From Corallococcus sp. NCRR (lineage in GTDB: Bacteria; Myxococcota; Myxococcia; Myxococcales; Myxococcaceae): a stretch of 64,000 bases of DNA. Below the pieces are notes generated by a model. That model searched no databases. It saw only the letters and a program-made list of their open reading frames with translations, and was not told the DNA's origin. Location of the stretch: contig NZ_CP114039.1 in the NCBI RefSeq assembly GCF_026965535.1, positions 2,356,001 to 2,420,000 on the forward strand, read 5' to 3'. Made by a program: the position numbers and the translations under genes. Positions 27,828-38,360 of the stretch are shown one piece after another (the stretch's first letter is position 1; every line of letters begins with the position of its first letter).

Positions 27828-29465
27828 ATGTCCTCCCGCCTCCCCTGCCCACAACCGAACGCTGTCTCCCACCGCGGTCGGTGGCGCCCGATGCTCCAGG
27901 GACTTGCCGCTCTGTGTCTGGCGGGGTGCGCCACGGCGCCCACCCCGACGCAGCCCGCGCCGGAGTCCGCCGCGACACAGCCCGCCACGCCGGCGGCGCC
28001 CGCTCCCGCCACGGAACCCGTGAAGGAGGCCGCGCCCGCGCAGCCTGCTCAGGCTCCGGCGCCGAAGGAGCCCGCGCGCCCCTGGGCGGATGAGGTCCTG
28101 TACTTCGTCGTGGTGGATCGCTTCGCGGACGGCGACCCCTCGAACAACGAGAAGGGTGACGTGACGGCGCCGGGCACTTTCCACGGCGGCGATCTGAAGG
28201 GGCTCACCGGGAAGCTGGATGAGCTGTCATCGCTGGGCGTGACGGCGCTGTGGGTGACGCCGCTCTTGAAGCAGATCCCAGGCTTCGTCACCGGCTCTGG
28301 CTTTCCGGACTGGGGCTACCACGGCTACTGGGCGGACGACTTCCACGCGTTGGATCCGCGCTTCGGCACGGAAGAGGACTTCAAGGCACTGGTGGACGCG
28401 GCGCACGCGCGCGGCATCCGCGTGCTGCTGGACGTCGTCTACAACCACCCGGGCTACAACTCGCGCTACCTGAAGGACCACCCGGACTGGCTGCGCTCGG
28501 AGGACAAGGGCACCTGCGGTTCGGATGACCTGACGACGTGCGTGGCGGGCCTGCCGGACTTCAAGACCGAGCGCCCGGAGGTGGCGAAGTACCTGCTGGA
28601 CGCGCAGATCGACTGGGCGAAGCGCTCTGGCGTGGACGGCTTCCGGCTGGACACCGTGAAGCACGTGTCCCACGACTTCTGGAAGGAGCACCGCCGCCGC
28701 ACGCGCGCGGAGATCTCCCCGGACTTCTTCCTGCTGGGCGAGGTGTGGGGCGGCGACGTGGAGGTGCTGGCGCCGTACTTCACCCCGGACGAGATGGACG
28801 CCGGGTTCGACTTCGCCTTCCAGGGCAACGCGCTGGCCTTCATCCAGGGCCGGGGCCGCGCGGTGGCGTTCGACCGCTACCTCCAGTCGCGCGCGAAGGT
28901 GACGCCGGACCACCACCTGTCGCACTTCCTGTCGTCGCACGACGTGGACGGGGCGCTGCACCAGTTGCAGGGCAACGTGCCCCTCTTCCGCCTGGCCGCC
29001 ACGCTGCAACTCACCACGAGCGGCATCCCCGTCATCTACTACGGCGAGGAGGTGGGCCGCGCGGGCGGTGACTGGCCTCAGAACCGCAGCGACATGCCGT
29101 GGGGCAAGCAGGCGGTGAAGCCTGGCGCGGGAAAGAAACGCGACGAGGCATTGCGCGAGTATTACAAGCGCCTCATCGCCATCCGCCGCGCGCACCCGGC
29201 CCTGTCGCGGGGCACGCACGCGCCGCTCTCCACCGAAGGTGATGTGTATGTCTTCCAGCGGCGCGATGAAGCGTCTGGCGACATGGTGGTGGTGGCGGTG
29301 AACCGTGGCAAGACGAAGGGCGCGGTGTCGGTGCCGTGGCCGGAAGGTTGGACGGGCGTCGGCGAGGTGGAGGATCTGCTGAACGGAGGGCGGACGAAGG
29401 CTGGTGCCACGCTGGACCTGGCGCTTGCGCCGCTGTCCGCGCGCATCCTCGGACGCGTGCCGTGA
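27828..29465 (+). CDS. GH13 alpha-amylase family lipoprotein
   Basis: About 545 residues. The lipoprotein signal has lipobox CLAGC (Cys34 if ATG 27828 is used; ATG 27891 would shorten the n-region). A long Ala/Pro/Thr-rich linker separates it from the GH13 barrel, which begins VLYFVVVDRFADGDPSNN. Catalytic residues are Asp275 (DGFRLDTVKH), Glu305 (LLGEVWGG) and Asp372 (SSHDVDGAL), with DVVYNHPG as region I. Insertions such as CGSDDLTTC suggest a disulfide. It is the first gene of the malK-E-F-G run, 83 bases upstream of malK, so it probably makes maltodextrins for that importer. Confidence 0.93.
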   Translation: MSSRLPCPQPNAVSHRGRWRPMLQGLAALCLAGCATAPTPTQPAPESAATQPATPAAPAPATEPVKEAAPAQPAQAPAPKEPARPWADEVLYFVVVDRFADGDPSNNEKGDVTAPGTFHGGDLKGLTGKLDELSSLGVTALWVTPLLKQIPGFVTGSGFPDWGYHGYWADDFHALDPRFGTEEDFKALVDAAHARGIRVLLDVVYNHPGYNSRYLKDHPDWLRSEDKGTCGSDDLTTCVAGLPDFKTERPEVAKYLLDAQIDWAKRSGVDGFRLDTVKHVSHDFWKEHRRRTRAEISPDFFLLGEVWGGDVEVLAPYFTPDEMDAGFDFAFQGNALAFIQGRGRAVAFDRYLQSRAKVTPDHHLSHFLSSHDVDGALHQLQGNVPLFRLAATLQLTTSGIPVIYYGEEVGRAGGDWPQNRSDMPWGKQAVKPGAGKKRDEALREYYKRLIAIRRAHPALSRGTHAPLSTEGDVYVFQRRDEASGDMVVVAVNRGKTKGAVSVPWPEGWTGVGEVEDLLNGGRTKAGATLDLALAPLSARILGRVP

Positions 29466-29548
29466 GGCACCCGGCGGTGCATGCGCAGAACCTGACCCGG
29501 ACGTGCTGTTGTCACCGGCGCGAGCGGGGCTCTTGCTGGAGAACCTAG

Positions 29549-30643
<1,095 letters not shown>

Positions 30644-30663
30644 GTATCCGGAGGATTTTCCCC

Positions 30664-31887
30664 ATGACGAACCTGCGAACGTTGCTCGCGGCCCTCTGTC
30701 TGTGCGCAGTCGGCCTGTTGCCCGTCCCGTCCTTCGCCGCCACGGAGCTGGTGCTCTGGCACGCCTACCGCGCGGAGGAGAAGGCCGCGCTGGAGAAGGT
30801 GGTCGCCGAGTACAACAAGGCCAACGAAGGCAAGGTCAAGGTCACCACGCTGGCGGTGCCCTACGACGCCTACGCGGACAAGATCTCCGCCACCGTGCCG
30901 CGCGGCAAGGGCCCGGACCTCTTCATCTTCGCGCAGGACCGCCTGGGCGGCTGGATTGAAGCGGGCAACACGGTGGAGCCCATCGACTTCTTCCTGGATG
31001 ACGCGACGAAGAAGCGCTTCATCCCCACGACGATGGAGGCGATGACCTACCGCGGGACGGCGTACGGCCTGCCGCTGAACTACAAGGTCATCACGCTCAT
31101 CTACAACAAGAAGCTGGTCCCCACGCCGCCCAAGACGTCCGGCGAGATGGTGACGATGGCCAAGAAGCTCACGGACGCGAAGGCGGGCCGCTTCGGCCTC
31201 GCGTACGCGTACAACGACTTCTACTACCACGCGGCGGTGATGAACGGCTTCGGCGGCGGCGTGTTCGACGCGAAGAACACCCCCACGATGAACTCGCCCG
31301 CCAACGTGAAGTCGGTGGAGCAGGTCCTCAAGTGGAAGAACAAGGACGGCATCCTCCCCGCGGAGCCCTCCAGCGCGCTCATCACGTCCCTCTTCAACGA
31401 GGGCAAGGCCGCGATGGTGTTCTCCGGCCCGTGGTTCCTGGGCGAGGTCGCGAAGGGCGTGGACTACGGCCTGGCCCGGCTGCCCACGCTGGATGAGAAC
31501 AAGGGCACGCCGATGAAGCCCTGGATGACGGTGGAGGGCGTGTACGTGGCCGCCCCGTCGAAGAACAAGGAAGCGGCGTACGACTTCGCGAAGTTCCTCA
31601 CCGACGCGGGCCCCGGCAAGACGCTGGCCCTGGAGGGCCGCCAGAGCCCCGCGAACCAGGCGGTGTACCAGGACGCGAAGGTGGCCGCGGATCCGCTGCT
31701 CAAGGCGATGAAGGACCAGGTGGACGTGGCGGTGCCCATGCCCAACCTGCCGGAGATGTCCATGGTCTGGACCCCGGCCACCAGCGCGATGAACACCGTG
31801 TTCAAGAACACCGCCACCCCCAAGGCGGCCCTGGACGCGGCCCAGAAGAGCGTGGCGAAGGACGTCGCCGGCCTGCGCAAGAAGTAA
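30664..31887 (+). CDS. malE: Extracellular maltodextrin-binding protein
   Basis: A 407-residue periplasmic binding protein, start ATG 30664 with GGAGG nine bases upstream. The signal peptide ends PSFAA. The mature part opens ELVLWHAYRAEEKAALEKVV, typical of family-1 sugar-binding proteins, with PDLFIFAQDRLGGWIEAG, YGLPLNYKVITLIYNKKL, GKAAMVFSGPWFLGE and KPWMTVEGVYVA, all matching E. coli MalE landmarks. It should deliver maltose or maltodextrins to MalFGK. A typical Cys lipobox is absent, so it is soluble in the periplasm. Confidence 0.93.
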   Translation: MTNLRTLLAALCLCAVGLLPVPSFAATELVLWHAYRAEEKAALEKVVAEYNKANEGKVKVTTLAVPYDAYADKISATVPRGKGPDLFIFAQDRLGGWIEAGNTVEPIDFFLDDATKKRFIPTTMEAMTYRGTAYGLPLNYKVITLIYNKKLVPTPPKTSGEMVTMAKKLTDAKAGRFGLAYAYNDFYYHAAVMNGFGGGVFDAKNTPTMNSPANVKSVEQVLKWKNKDGILPAEPSSALITSLFNEGKAAMVFSGPWFLGEVAKGVDYGLARLPTLDENKGTPMKPWMTVEGVYVAAPSKNKEAAYDFAKFLTDAGPGKTLALEGRQSPANQAVYQDAKVAADPLLKAMKDQVDVAVPMPNLPEMSMVWTPATSAMNTVFKNTATPKAALDAAQKSVAKDVAGLRKK

Positions 31888-31900
31888 GTGAGGAGCTGAA

Positions 31901-33949
31901 GTGAGCCAGAACGCCCCCCAGCAGCCCCCTTCCGCGGCCGGCGCCCCCACGCCGGTCCGCGACTCCCCGAACGACTCCGTGAAGGACCCTTCGACTCCGG
32001 GACCTTCCGGCCGTGCGGGCGGCTACCGGGGGCGCGTGCTGGTGGGGCTCGCCCTGGCCCTGGGCGTGTCCCTGCTCCTGGCGCACGGCCTGCTCGCGCG
32101 CGCCAACCAGGAGCGCGCGGCGGAGCGCGAGCAGCGCACGGCCACCGTGTCCCTGCTGGGGCTGGCGGACCTGGTGCAGCGCGCGGGCGGCACCGGCGAC
32201 GGCGTGAAGGCCGTGGTGGCGGGCTGGCCGGGCGTGCCGGGGAGCTCCGTGCGCGTCATCGCCTTCAGTGGCATCCGGCTGGAGGCGTCCACCTTCCCGG
32301 ATGACACCGGGGACAAGGCGGCGCCGCGCCGGCTGTCTCGCGACGAGAAGCCGCTGTACGACCGCGGCCAGCGCCTGCGCGCCGCGGTGGAGACGAACCG
32401 CGAGGAGGGCAGCGCGCGCAAGGCGGAGGTGGAGTCGGAGCTGCTCGACAATGGCGCAAGCCGCCTGTTGTCCGCGCCCGTGGAGGTGGATGGGCAGGTG
32501 GTGGGTTCCGTGGAGTCCCTCACGCCGGTGGTGGTGAAGGGCGAGACGCCGTCCTGGACGCCGGTGCTGCTGGCGTTCCTGCTGCCGCTGGCGGCGTGCG
32601 CGGCGGCGGTGTTCGCGCTGTCGCGCCAGGGCGTGCGCGTGGCGGTGGCGGCGGCGCTGTTCCTGGCGGGCCTGGGTGGCTACACCGTCTATTCGCTGCG
32701 CGCGCTGGACGCGGAGCTGCGGCAGACGGAGGACGCGGTCAGCGCGGAGCTGCGCACGCGCGGCGAGAAGGCGCAGGCGCTGATCGCCGCGAACAACCTC
32801 GACGCGGAGCCCGCGCTGAAGCCCGGCGCGTGGGACGCGGACGCCATGCGCCGCCCGCTGGGCAAGCTGACGGAGTCCGGCTCGCCGGACGAGGCGAAGC
32901 TCGCGGCGGCGGGCGCGCAGGTGCGCGGCAACGCGACGAAGGCGCTGGGGGCGCTGGGCGTGGTGGGGCTGGCGGTGCTGCTGTTCATCGGCCTGGGCGC
33001 GCTGCACCGGGCGGTGGCCACGGCGGTCGAGTTCCGGCAGGCCTACGCATACATCCTGCCCGCCATGGTGGGCATGGTGGTGCTGGTGTTCTTCCCCTTC
33101 GGCTACGGCATCACGCTGTCGTTCACGGACGCCAACCTCTACAACAGCAGCCAGCCGCTGTCCGAGTTGTGGGTGGGCTTCCGCAACTACGTGGACATCC
33201 TGGGCGACTTCAGCTTCGCGAAGACGGCGGCGGACGGCTCGCTCGTCTTCAACTACCTGAACTTCTATTACACGCTGCTCTTCACCATCGTGTGGACGGT
33301 CACGAACGTGACCATCGGCGTGACGGTGGGCCTGCTGCTCGCGCTGGCGCTCAACGTGCCCAATCTGAGGATGCGGCCGGTGTACCGCGTGCTGCTGATC
33401 CTCCCGTGGGCCATGCCCAACTACATCACCGCGCTCATCTGGAAGGGCATGTTCCACCAGCAGTTCGGCGTGGTGAACCACGTCATCCGGATGTTCGGTG
33501 GGGACGGCCTGGCGTGGTTCGATTCACCGCTCACGTCGTTCTTCACGGCGCTGGCCACCAACGGCTGGCTGTCCTTCCCGTTCATGATGGTGGTGTCGCT
33601 GGGCGCGCTCCAGTCCATCCCGGGTGAGCTCTACGAAGCGGCGCGCGTGGACGGCGCCAACCGGTGGCAGCAGTTCACCGCCATCACGCTGCCCGCGCTG
33701 AAGCCCGCGCTGGTGCCGGCGGTCATCCTGTCGGTGGTGTGGACCTTCAACATGTTCAACATCATCTTCCTGGTGACGGGCGGCGACCCGGGCGGCTCCA
33801 CCGAAATCCTGGTCACCCAGGCGTACAAGTTCGCCTTCGAGCGCTACCGCCACGGCTACGCGGCGGCGTACTCCACCGTCATCTTCGGAATCCTGCTCCT
33901 CTACAGCATGGTGCAGAACCGCGTGAGCCGCGCCACGGAGGCCGCGTAA
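31901..33949 (+). CDS. malF: MalF-type permease with a long extra N-terminal sensor-like region
   Basis: 682 residues; GTG 31901 has AGGAG five bases upstream. Residues 380-682 are a MalF-type permease with the EAA loop EAARVDGANRWQQF at 579-592 followed by LP. Before it are about 370 additional residues: a disordered Pro-rich start (1-42), a transmembrane helix (45-66), a 155-residue extracytoplasmic domain (67-221; VRVIAFSGIRLEAS, PLYDRGQRLRAAV, APVEVDGQVVGSVES) that looks like a Cache-type sensor fold, two helices (222-266), a charged segment, and a further helix (348-368). E. coli MalF is about 514 residues and has a different periplasmic loop. The fusion suggests ligand sensing tied to transport. 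Sugar specificity is inferred from neighbours. Confidence 0.88.
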   Translation: MSQNAPQQPPSAAGAPTPVRDSPNDSVKDPSTPGPSGRAGGYRGRVLVGLALALGVSLLLAHGLLARANQERAAEREQRTATVSLLGLADLVQRAGGTGDGVKAVVAGWPGVPGSSVRVIAFSGIRLEASTFPDDTGDKAAPRRLSRDEKPLYDRGQRLRAAVETNREEGSARKAEVESELLDNGASRLLSAPVEVDGQVVGSVESLTPVVVKGETPSWTPVLLAFLLPLAACAAAVFALSRQGVRVAVAAALFLAGLGGYTVYSLRALDAELRQTEDAVSAELRTRGEKAQALIAANNLDAEPALKPGAWDADAMRRPLGKLTESGSPDEAKLAAAGAQVRGNATKALGALGVVGLAVLLFIGLGALHRAVATAVEFRQAYAYILPAMVGMVVLVFFPFGYGITLSFTDANLYNSSQPLSELWVGFRNYVDILGDFSFAKTAADGSLVFNYLNFYYTLLFTIVWTVTNVTIGVTVGLLLALALNVPNLRMRPVYRVLLILPWAMPNYITALIWKGMFHQQFGVVNHVIRMFGGDGLAWFDSPLTSFFTALATNGWLSFPFMMVVSLGALQSIPGELYEAARVDGANRWQQFTAITLPALKPALVPAVILSVVWTFNMFNIIFLVTGGDPGGSTEILVTQAYKFAFERYRHGYAAAYSTVIFGILLLYSMVQNRVSRATEAA

Positions 33950-33954
33950 ATCCC

Positions 33955-34842
33955 ATGGCGCTCTTCTCTGAACGTCGCGAGGGCATCTCCCACCTGCCGC
34001 TGCACGTGGTGCTGGTCACCTTCACCCTCTTCACCATCTACCCCATCCTCTGGGTGGTGAGCCTGGCCTTCTCCGGCAAGCAGAGCCTGGCCATCGCCAC
34101 GCTGCCGGAGAACCCCACCTTCTGGGACCGGCTGCGCGCGGTGACGCCGTGGCCGGAGACCTTCAGCGTCTCCAACTTCGCGTCGGTGATGGCGGATCAG
34201 CCGTTCGCCAAGTGGATGCTCAACAGCGCCATCGTGGCCATTGGCACCACGGTGCTGGGCGTCTTCATGGCGTGCACGGCGGCGTATGCGTTCAGCCGCT
34301 TCAAGTTCCCCGGCCAGCGCGCGGGCATGATGGCGTTCCTGGTGTCCCAGATGTTCCCGGGCACGCTGATGCTCATCCCCCTCTACATCATCCTGGTGCA
34401 GTGGCTGGGCCTGGGCAGCAGCCGGCTGGGCCTCATCATCGTGTACGCCACCACGTCCATCCCGTTCAGCGTGTGGATGTTGAAGGGCTACTTCGACACC
34501 ATCCCCAAGGACCTGGAGGAGGCGGCGCTGATGGACGGCGCGTCTCCGGGGCGCATCTTCTGGAGCATCATCCTGCCCTTGGCGAAGCCCGCGGTGGCGG
34601 TGACGGCGCTGTTCAGCTTCATGACGGCGTGGAACGAGTTCATCCTCGCGGCGACGTTCATGGACCAGGAAGCCATGTACACGGCGCCGGTGGGCCTGCG
34701 CTTCTTCGTGGGCGGCTTCAGCCAGCAGTGGGGCTACTTCGCGGCCGGCTCCATCATCGTGTCCGTGCCCGTCGTCTTCCTCTTCCTCTTCCTGCAGAAG
34801 TATCTCGTCTCCGGGCTCACCGCCGGTGGCGTGAAGGGTTAG
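33955..34842 (+). CDS. malG: MalG-type ABC transporter permease
   Basis: A 295-residue permease with six predicted membrane helices and the EAA loop EEAALMDGASPGRIFWSIILPLAKP. SWITCH-like landmarks WMLNSAIVAIGTTVLGVFMACTAAYAFSR and QMFPGTLMLIPLYIILVQW match MalG. The start at ATG 33955 is five bases after the malF stop, so it is tightly coupled with malF. Confidence 0.94.
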   Translation: MALFSERREGISHLPLHVVLVTFTLFTIYPILWVVSLAFSGKQSLAIATLPENPTFWDRLRAVTPWPETFSVSNFASVMADQPFAKWMLNSAIVAIGTTVLGVFMACTAAYAFSRFKFPGQRAGMMAFLVSQMFPGTLMLIPLYIILVQWLGLGSSRLGLIIVYATTSIPFSVWMLKGYFDTIPKDLEEAALMDGASPGRIFWSIILPLAKPAVAVTALFSFMTAWNEFILAATFMDQEAMYTAPVGLRFFVGGFSQQWGYFAAGSIIVSVPVVFLFLFLQKYLVSGLTAGGVKG

Positions 34843-34886
34843 TCCCGCAGTCCTTTCGTCTGTCGTTGCAAGGAGCAAGCACCCCC

Positions 34887-35873
34887 ATGATCAACCCCCG
34901 CATCGCAGTGCTCACCCTGGCCGCTTCCCTGTCCGCGGCGCCGGCCCTGGCCGAGAAGGTGCAGTTCAAGGACCCCACCGGCGACGACAAGGGCCCGGGC
35001 AAGTACACCTACCCGACGGACCCCGTGTACAAGCCGGGCTCGTTCGACCTGACCGGCTTCAAGCTGGACCAGGGCGGCAACAAGACGGACGTGGAGATCC
35101 AGCTGAAGGCGTCGCTGGAGAACCCGTGGAAGATGGCGGACGGCTTCTCCGTGCAGGAGGTCTTCATCTTCATCGACACGGACCACAAGGCCGGCAGCGG
35201 CTTCACCGACAGCCCCCCGGGCCTGAACGTCTCCTTCGCGCCGGAAGACGCGTGGGACAAGGTCATCATCATCTCGCCGCAGGGCTCGTCGCGCGTGCGC
35301 GCGGAGGCCAACAACAAGGCCGGCGCGATGAAGGGCGCCGTCGTGGTGCCCACCAAGGTGCGCGCCTCCGGCAACAAGATCACCGCCACGGTCATGAACT
35401 CCGACCTGGGCGCCGGTGACCCCTCCACCTGGGGCTACCAGGTCGTGATGCAGTCCAACGAGGGCTTCCCCGCGGACAACGACCTGCTCACCCGCCGCGT
35501 CAACGAGTACGAGGGCCAGCACCGCTTCGGCGGCGGCTCCGACTTCAACTGCGATCCGCACGTCATCGACGTGCTCGCGGGTCAGGGCAAGGGCGACAGC
35601 TCTGAAATCAAGGCTCAGTACGAAATGCTTGCCTACGAGTGCGCGGGTGACGGTTCCGCCACGAAGAAGGCCACGCTGAAGATGGTCTCCGGCCCGAAGC
35701 GCCCGGCGGCGCAGGGCAGCGCGGCGGCGGCTCCGGCGCAGGCTCCGGCCGCTCCGGCTCCTGCCCCGGCGGCTCCTGCCCCGGCTCCGGCTCCGGCTCC
35801 GGCGCCCACGCCGGCCGCTCCGGCTGGAACGACGGTCGCTCCGGCGCCGACGACGGCCACGCCGACGAAGTAG
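34887..35873 (+). CDS. Secreted glucodextranase/DOMON-like C-terminal-domain protein
   Basis: A 328-residue protein with signal peptide SLSAAPALAE. The mature N-terminal 220 residues (FKDPTGDDKGPGKYTYPTDPVYKPGSFDLTGFKL, VFIFIDTDHKAGSG, WDKVIIISPQGSSRV, STWGYQVVMQSNEGFP) match the DOMON-like domain that forms the C-terminus of glucodextranases and related starch enzymes, and here stands alone. The tail is a long Pro-Ala repeat (about residues 280-328) able to span the periplasm. AAGGAG precedes the ATG. It lies directly downstream of malG, so it probably helps bind or hand over alpha-glucans. It is related to the lipoprotein at 38361. Confidence 0.8.
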   Translation: MINPRIAVLTLAASLSAAPALAEKVQFKDPTGDDKGPGKYTYPTDPVYKPGSFDLTGFKLDQGGNKTDVEIQLKASLENPWKMADGFSVQEVFIFIDTDHKAGSGFTDSPPGLNVSFAPEDAWDKVIIISPQGSSRVRAEANNKAGAMKGAVVVPTKVRASGNKITATVMNSDLGAGDPSTWGYQVVMQSNEGFPADNDLLTRRVNEYEGQHRFGGGSDFNCDPHVIDVLAGQGKGDSSEIKAQYEMLAYECAGDGSATKKATLKMVSGPKRPAAQGSAAAAPAQAPAAPAPAPAAPAPAPAPAPAPTPAAPAGTTVAPAPTTATPTK

Positions 35874-35880
35874 CCGGCGG

Positions 35881-35901
35881 CGGACTGTTCAAAACAGTCC
35901 G
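35881..35901 (+). terminator. Intrinsic terminator or attenuator before the outer-membrane barrel gene
   Basis: CGGACTGTT (35881-35889) and AACAGTCCG (35893-35901) form a perfect nine-base stem with loop CAA, followed by TTTC. It lies eight bases after the preceding stop. Partial readthrough may set the porin level relative to the importer. Confidence 0.7.
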
Positions 35902-36015
35902 TTTCAAGGTTTGATGCAACACGGGGAGGGCTGCCGTGGAGACCCCGCGGCGGCCCGGGAGAGGGGATGACCCCCCTCTGGTTCAAGGCTTTCTGAGAAG
36001 GGTTTTCCGGACATC

Positions 36016-38214
36016 ATGAAGAATCGCAAGAACGTGGTGCGGGGAGCGTGTGCGCTCACCGTTGCGGTCGGCCTCATTCCCGGGGCGGCCATGGCGCAGG
36101 ACAGCGGCCCCAAGCTCACCATTGGTGGCACGACCTATACGAAGTACCTCTGGGGCACGCAGCGCGACCAGGGCGCGCTCTACAACTTCACCACGGTGCC
36201 CGGTGAAGGCTACGGCGACAACGGCATCGGCACGGAGCTGGAGCTCCTGCTGAACGCGAAGATCTCCCCGCAGGTGGAGGTCAACGGCCGCATCCACAGC
36301 CGCTTCAACCAGAACTTCTGGACGAACTTCGGCGGTTTCGGCGGCAGCAACACGGCCACCAACTGCACCGCGGGCGACTGCGGCGAGTTCGACCCGCGCT
36401 CCAACCAGTACATCAAGCTGCGCGGCATGTCCGTGACGCTGCGTCCGGGCTACCTCATCGACTCGGCGCTCATCGGCGCGACGGACCTGGGCCAGTTCGA
36501 CCCGTTCGTCATCGGCCGCGTCCGTTACATCGACCGCGACAACGCGGCGGCCATCATGCTGCAGGGCTCCAACTTCGACCGGATGCTCACGTGGGACGCG
36601 GCGCGCATCTCGCTGCCGCGCTTGTGGGCGGGCCCGAACTTCAGCACGGGCGCCTTCCACGCGCGTGACGCGGCGTACGGCTTCCAGGCGAAGGTCACCC
36701 CGTCCGAGCTCTTCGACGTGGGCGGCATCTTCCAGTACGCGAACGACCAGGAGATCAACCCGGAGGACACGGACCTGGACAACGGCCGCGACCTCACCCC
36801 GCGCTACCGCAACGGCGTGGGCGGCCTGAAGGCGGGCCTGCACATGGGCTCGTGGCTGGACGTGCGCGGCGCCGCGTACACGTCGTACTCCAACGCGGAC
36901 CCGGTGCTGTCGCCCAAGAGCTTCGGCGTGGGCGGCTACAGCCCGGTGCTGGCCGGCCACCACACGGACCAGACGTACATGCTGAACGCGTCCATCAACG
37001 ACCCGCTGGACGTGGGCCTGTCGCTGAACCTGCAGTTGTTCAGCATTGGCGCGGAGTACATGGCGGTCATGGCCAGCCGCCGCGAGGCGGACGTGCTCCT
37101 CACGGAGGGCCACGACGGCAGCTTCGCGTTCCCCGGCCCGTCCAACGCGGCCTACGGCGTCTACAAGGGCAACCCCACCCGCATCGGCTACGGCGGCTGG
37201 ACGAGCGAGGCCCAGCAGGTCGCCACGCTCAACGTGGACAACGACTTCACGGACTTCGACGAGCCCATGGCGGAGACGGCCATTGGCTGGAAGGGCGTGA
37301 CGGCGAACCCGGTCTACACGAACGGCGCGCTGGAGGTGGGTGGTGAGTACTCCTTCATCACCTACAACACCAACTGGCAGGCGTACGGCAACGCCGACCA
37401 GGCGCTGGGTGACAGCCAGTTCCCCGGCACGGAGCTGGACTCCGGCGTGGGCCACAACTTCCGCACGGCCTACCAGCCCTTCCAGGACAAGAAGACGCAC
37501 CTGGTCGCGCTGCGCGCCAAGTACGTGGTGGACGTGCTGAAGGGCATCGATGTGTTCGGCAAGTTCAAGTACATCCACGAGACGGACAAGCGCATGAACG
37601 ACCCGCGCTTCCTGCCGTTCCAGTCGGGCGCGTGCGCGGGCGGCGGCGTGGCGTGCGACAACGCGCTCGTCAACGAGTACAGCGCGGGCAACAGCACCTC
37701 GGACCTCTACCGCAACCCGAACGTCATCACGAACAGCCAGGGCGACACGGGCTACCAGTTCAAGCCGTTCGACAACATCGCGGACGACGACCGCCTGCTG
37801 GACTACACGACGTTCACGGCCGGCGCGGGCTACCAGTTCACGGATGACCTGTATGTGTCCGCCAGCTACTCCAAGTTCTTCGCGGACCTGCTGGACGGCA
37901 ACACGGCGTTCCAGGCGTACGGCAACCACGAGATGGCGTCCGGCAAGCACAACAAGAACCAGGTGCTGGTGAAGGCGCGCTACATCCTGTCCGGCGTGGA
38001 GTTCGGCCTGGAGGGCCAGTACGCGTTCGGCACCTTCCGTCCGGACTTCGGCGACGGCTACGTGGTGCAGTACGCGGACGACACCATCGCGGCCGACCAC
38101 AACGTGGCGGTGGGTTCGCGCGGCTTCACTGGCCGCAACGGCGGCTGGAACAGCCTGGAGGAGCGCAACTTCGACCACATGCGCGTCAAGGCGTTCATGA
38201 AGGCGCAGTTCTAG
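36016..38214 (+). CDS. Large outer-membrane beta-barrel protein of the maltodextrin locus
   Basis: A 732-residue protein with a signal peptide (PGAAMAQD). Throughout it alternates hydrophobic and polar residues in short amphipathic strands with aromatic girdles (VEVNGRIHSRFNQNFW, GFQAKVTPSELFDVGGIFQY, GLHMGSWLDVRGAAYTSY) and it ends in Phe (VKAFMKAQF), the beta-barrel assembly signature. Long Asn/Asp-rich loops carry a few cysteines (CTAGDCGEF; CAGGGVACDN). I do not recognise a named family. It could be an outer-membrane maltodextrin channel functionally like LamB or SusC but of distinct sequence. The position between the DOMON genes supports that, but transport has not been shown. Confidence 0.75.
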   Translation: MKNRKNVVRGACALTVAVGLIPGAAMAQDSGPKLTIGGTTYTKYLWGTQRDQGALYNFTTVPGEGYGDNGIGTELELLLNAKISPQVEVNGRIHSRFNQNFWTNFGGFGGSNTATNCTAGDCGEFDPRSNQYIKLRGMSVTLRPGYLIDSALIGATDLGQFDPFVIGRVRYIDRDNAAAIMLQGSNFDRMLTWDAARISLPRLWAGPNFSTGAFHARDAAYGFQAKVTPSELFDVGGIFQYANDQEINPEDTDLDNGRDLTPRYRNGVGGLKAGLHMGSWLDVRGAAYTSYSNADPVLSPKSFGVGGYSPVLAGHHTDQTYMLNASINDPLDVGLSLNLQLFSIGAEYMAVMASRREADVLLTEGHDGSFAFPGPSNAAYGVYKGNPTRIGYGGWTSEAQQVATLNVDNDFTDFDEPMAETAIGWKGVTANPVYTNGALEVGGEYSFITYNTNWQAYGNADQALGDSQFPGTELDSGVGHNFRTAYQPFQDKKTHLVALRAKYVVDVLKGIDVFGKFKYIHETDKRMNDPRFLPFQSGACAGGGVACDNALVNEYSAGNSTSDLYRNPNVITNSQGDTGYQFKPFDNIADDDRLLDYTTFTAGAGYQFTDDLYVSASYSKFFADLLDGNTAFQAYGNHEMASGKHNKNQVLVKARYILSGVEFGLEGQYAFGTFRPDFGDGYVVQYADDTIAADHNVAVGSRGFTGRNGGWNSLEERNFDHMRVKAFMKAQF

Positions 38215-38259
38215 TCACCGCGCGCTCCGCTTCGGGCGGGGCACACGGTTGATGCAGTG

Positions 38260-38295
38260 GGAGCCCGGGGCGCCTGTGAAGGCACTCCGGGCTCC
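38260..38295 (+). terminator. Hairpin after the barrel gene
   Basis: GGAGCCCGG (38260-38268) and CCGGGCTCC (38287-38295) form a nine-base stem, followed by TTGCGTTT, 45 bases after the stop. Confidence 0.55.
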
Positions 38296-38360
38296 TTGCG
38301 TTTGGGGCACCGCGCGGTACACCTGGACGGGCCGTCCCTTCGTGCATGAGGTGCCCTTCC

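Noticed and set aside
35983-38178. Minus-strand open frame opposite the barrel gene
   Set aside because: No coding signal; the plus frame has a signal peptide and a barrel pattern ending in Phe.
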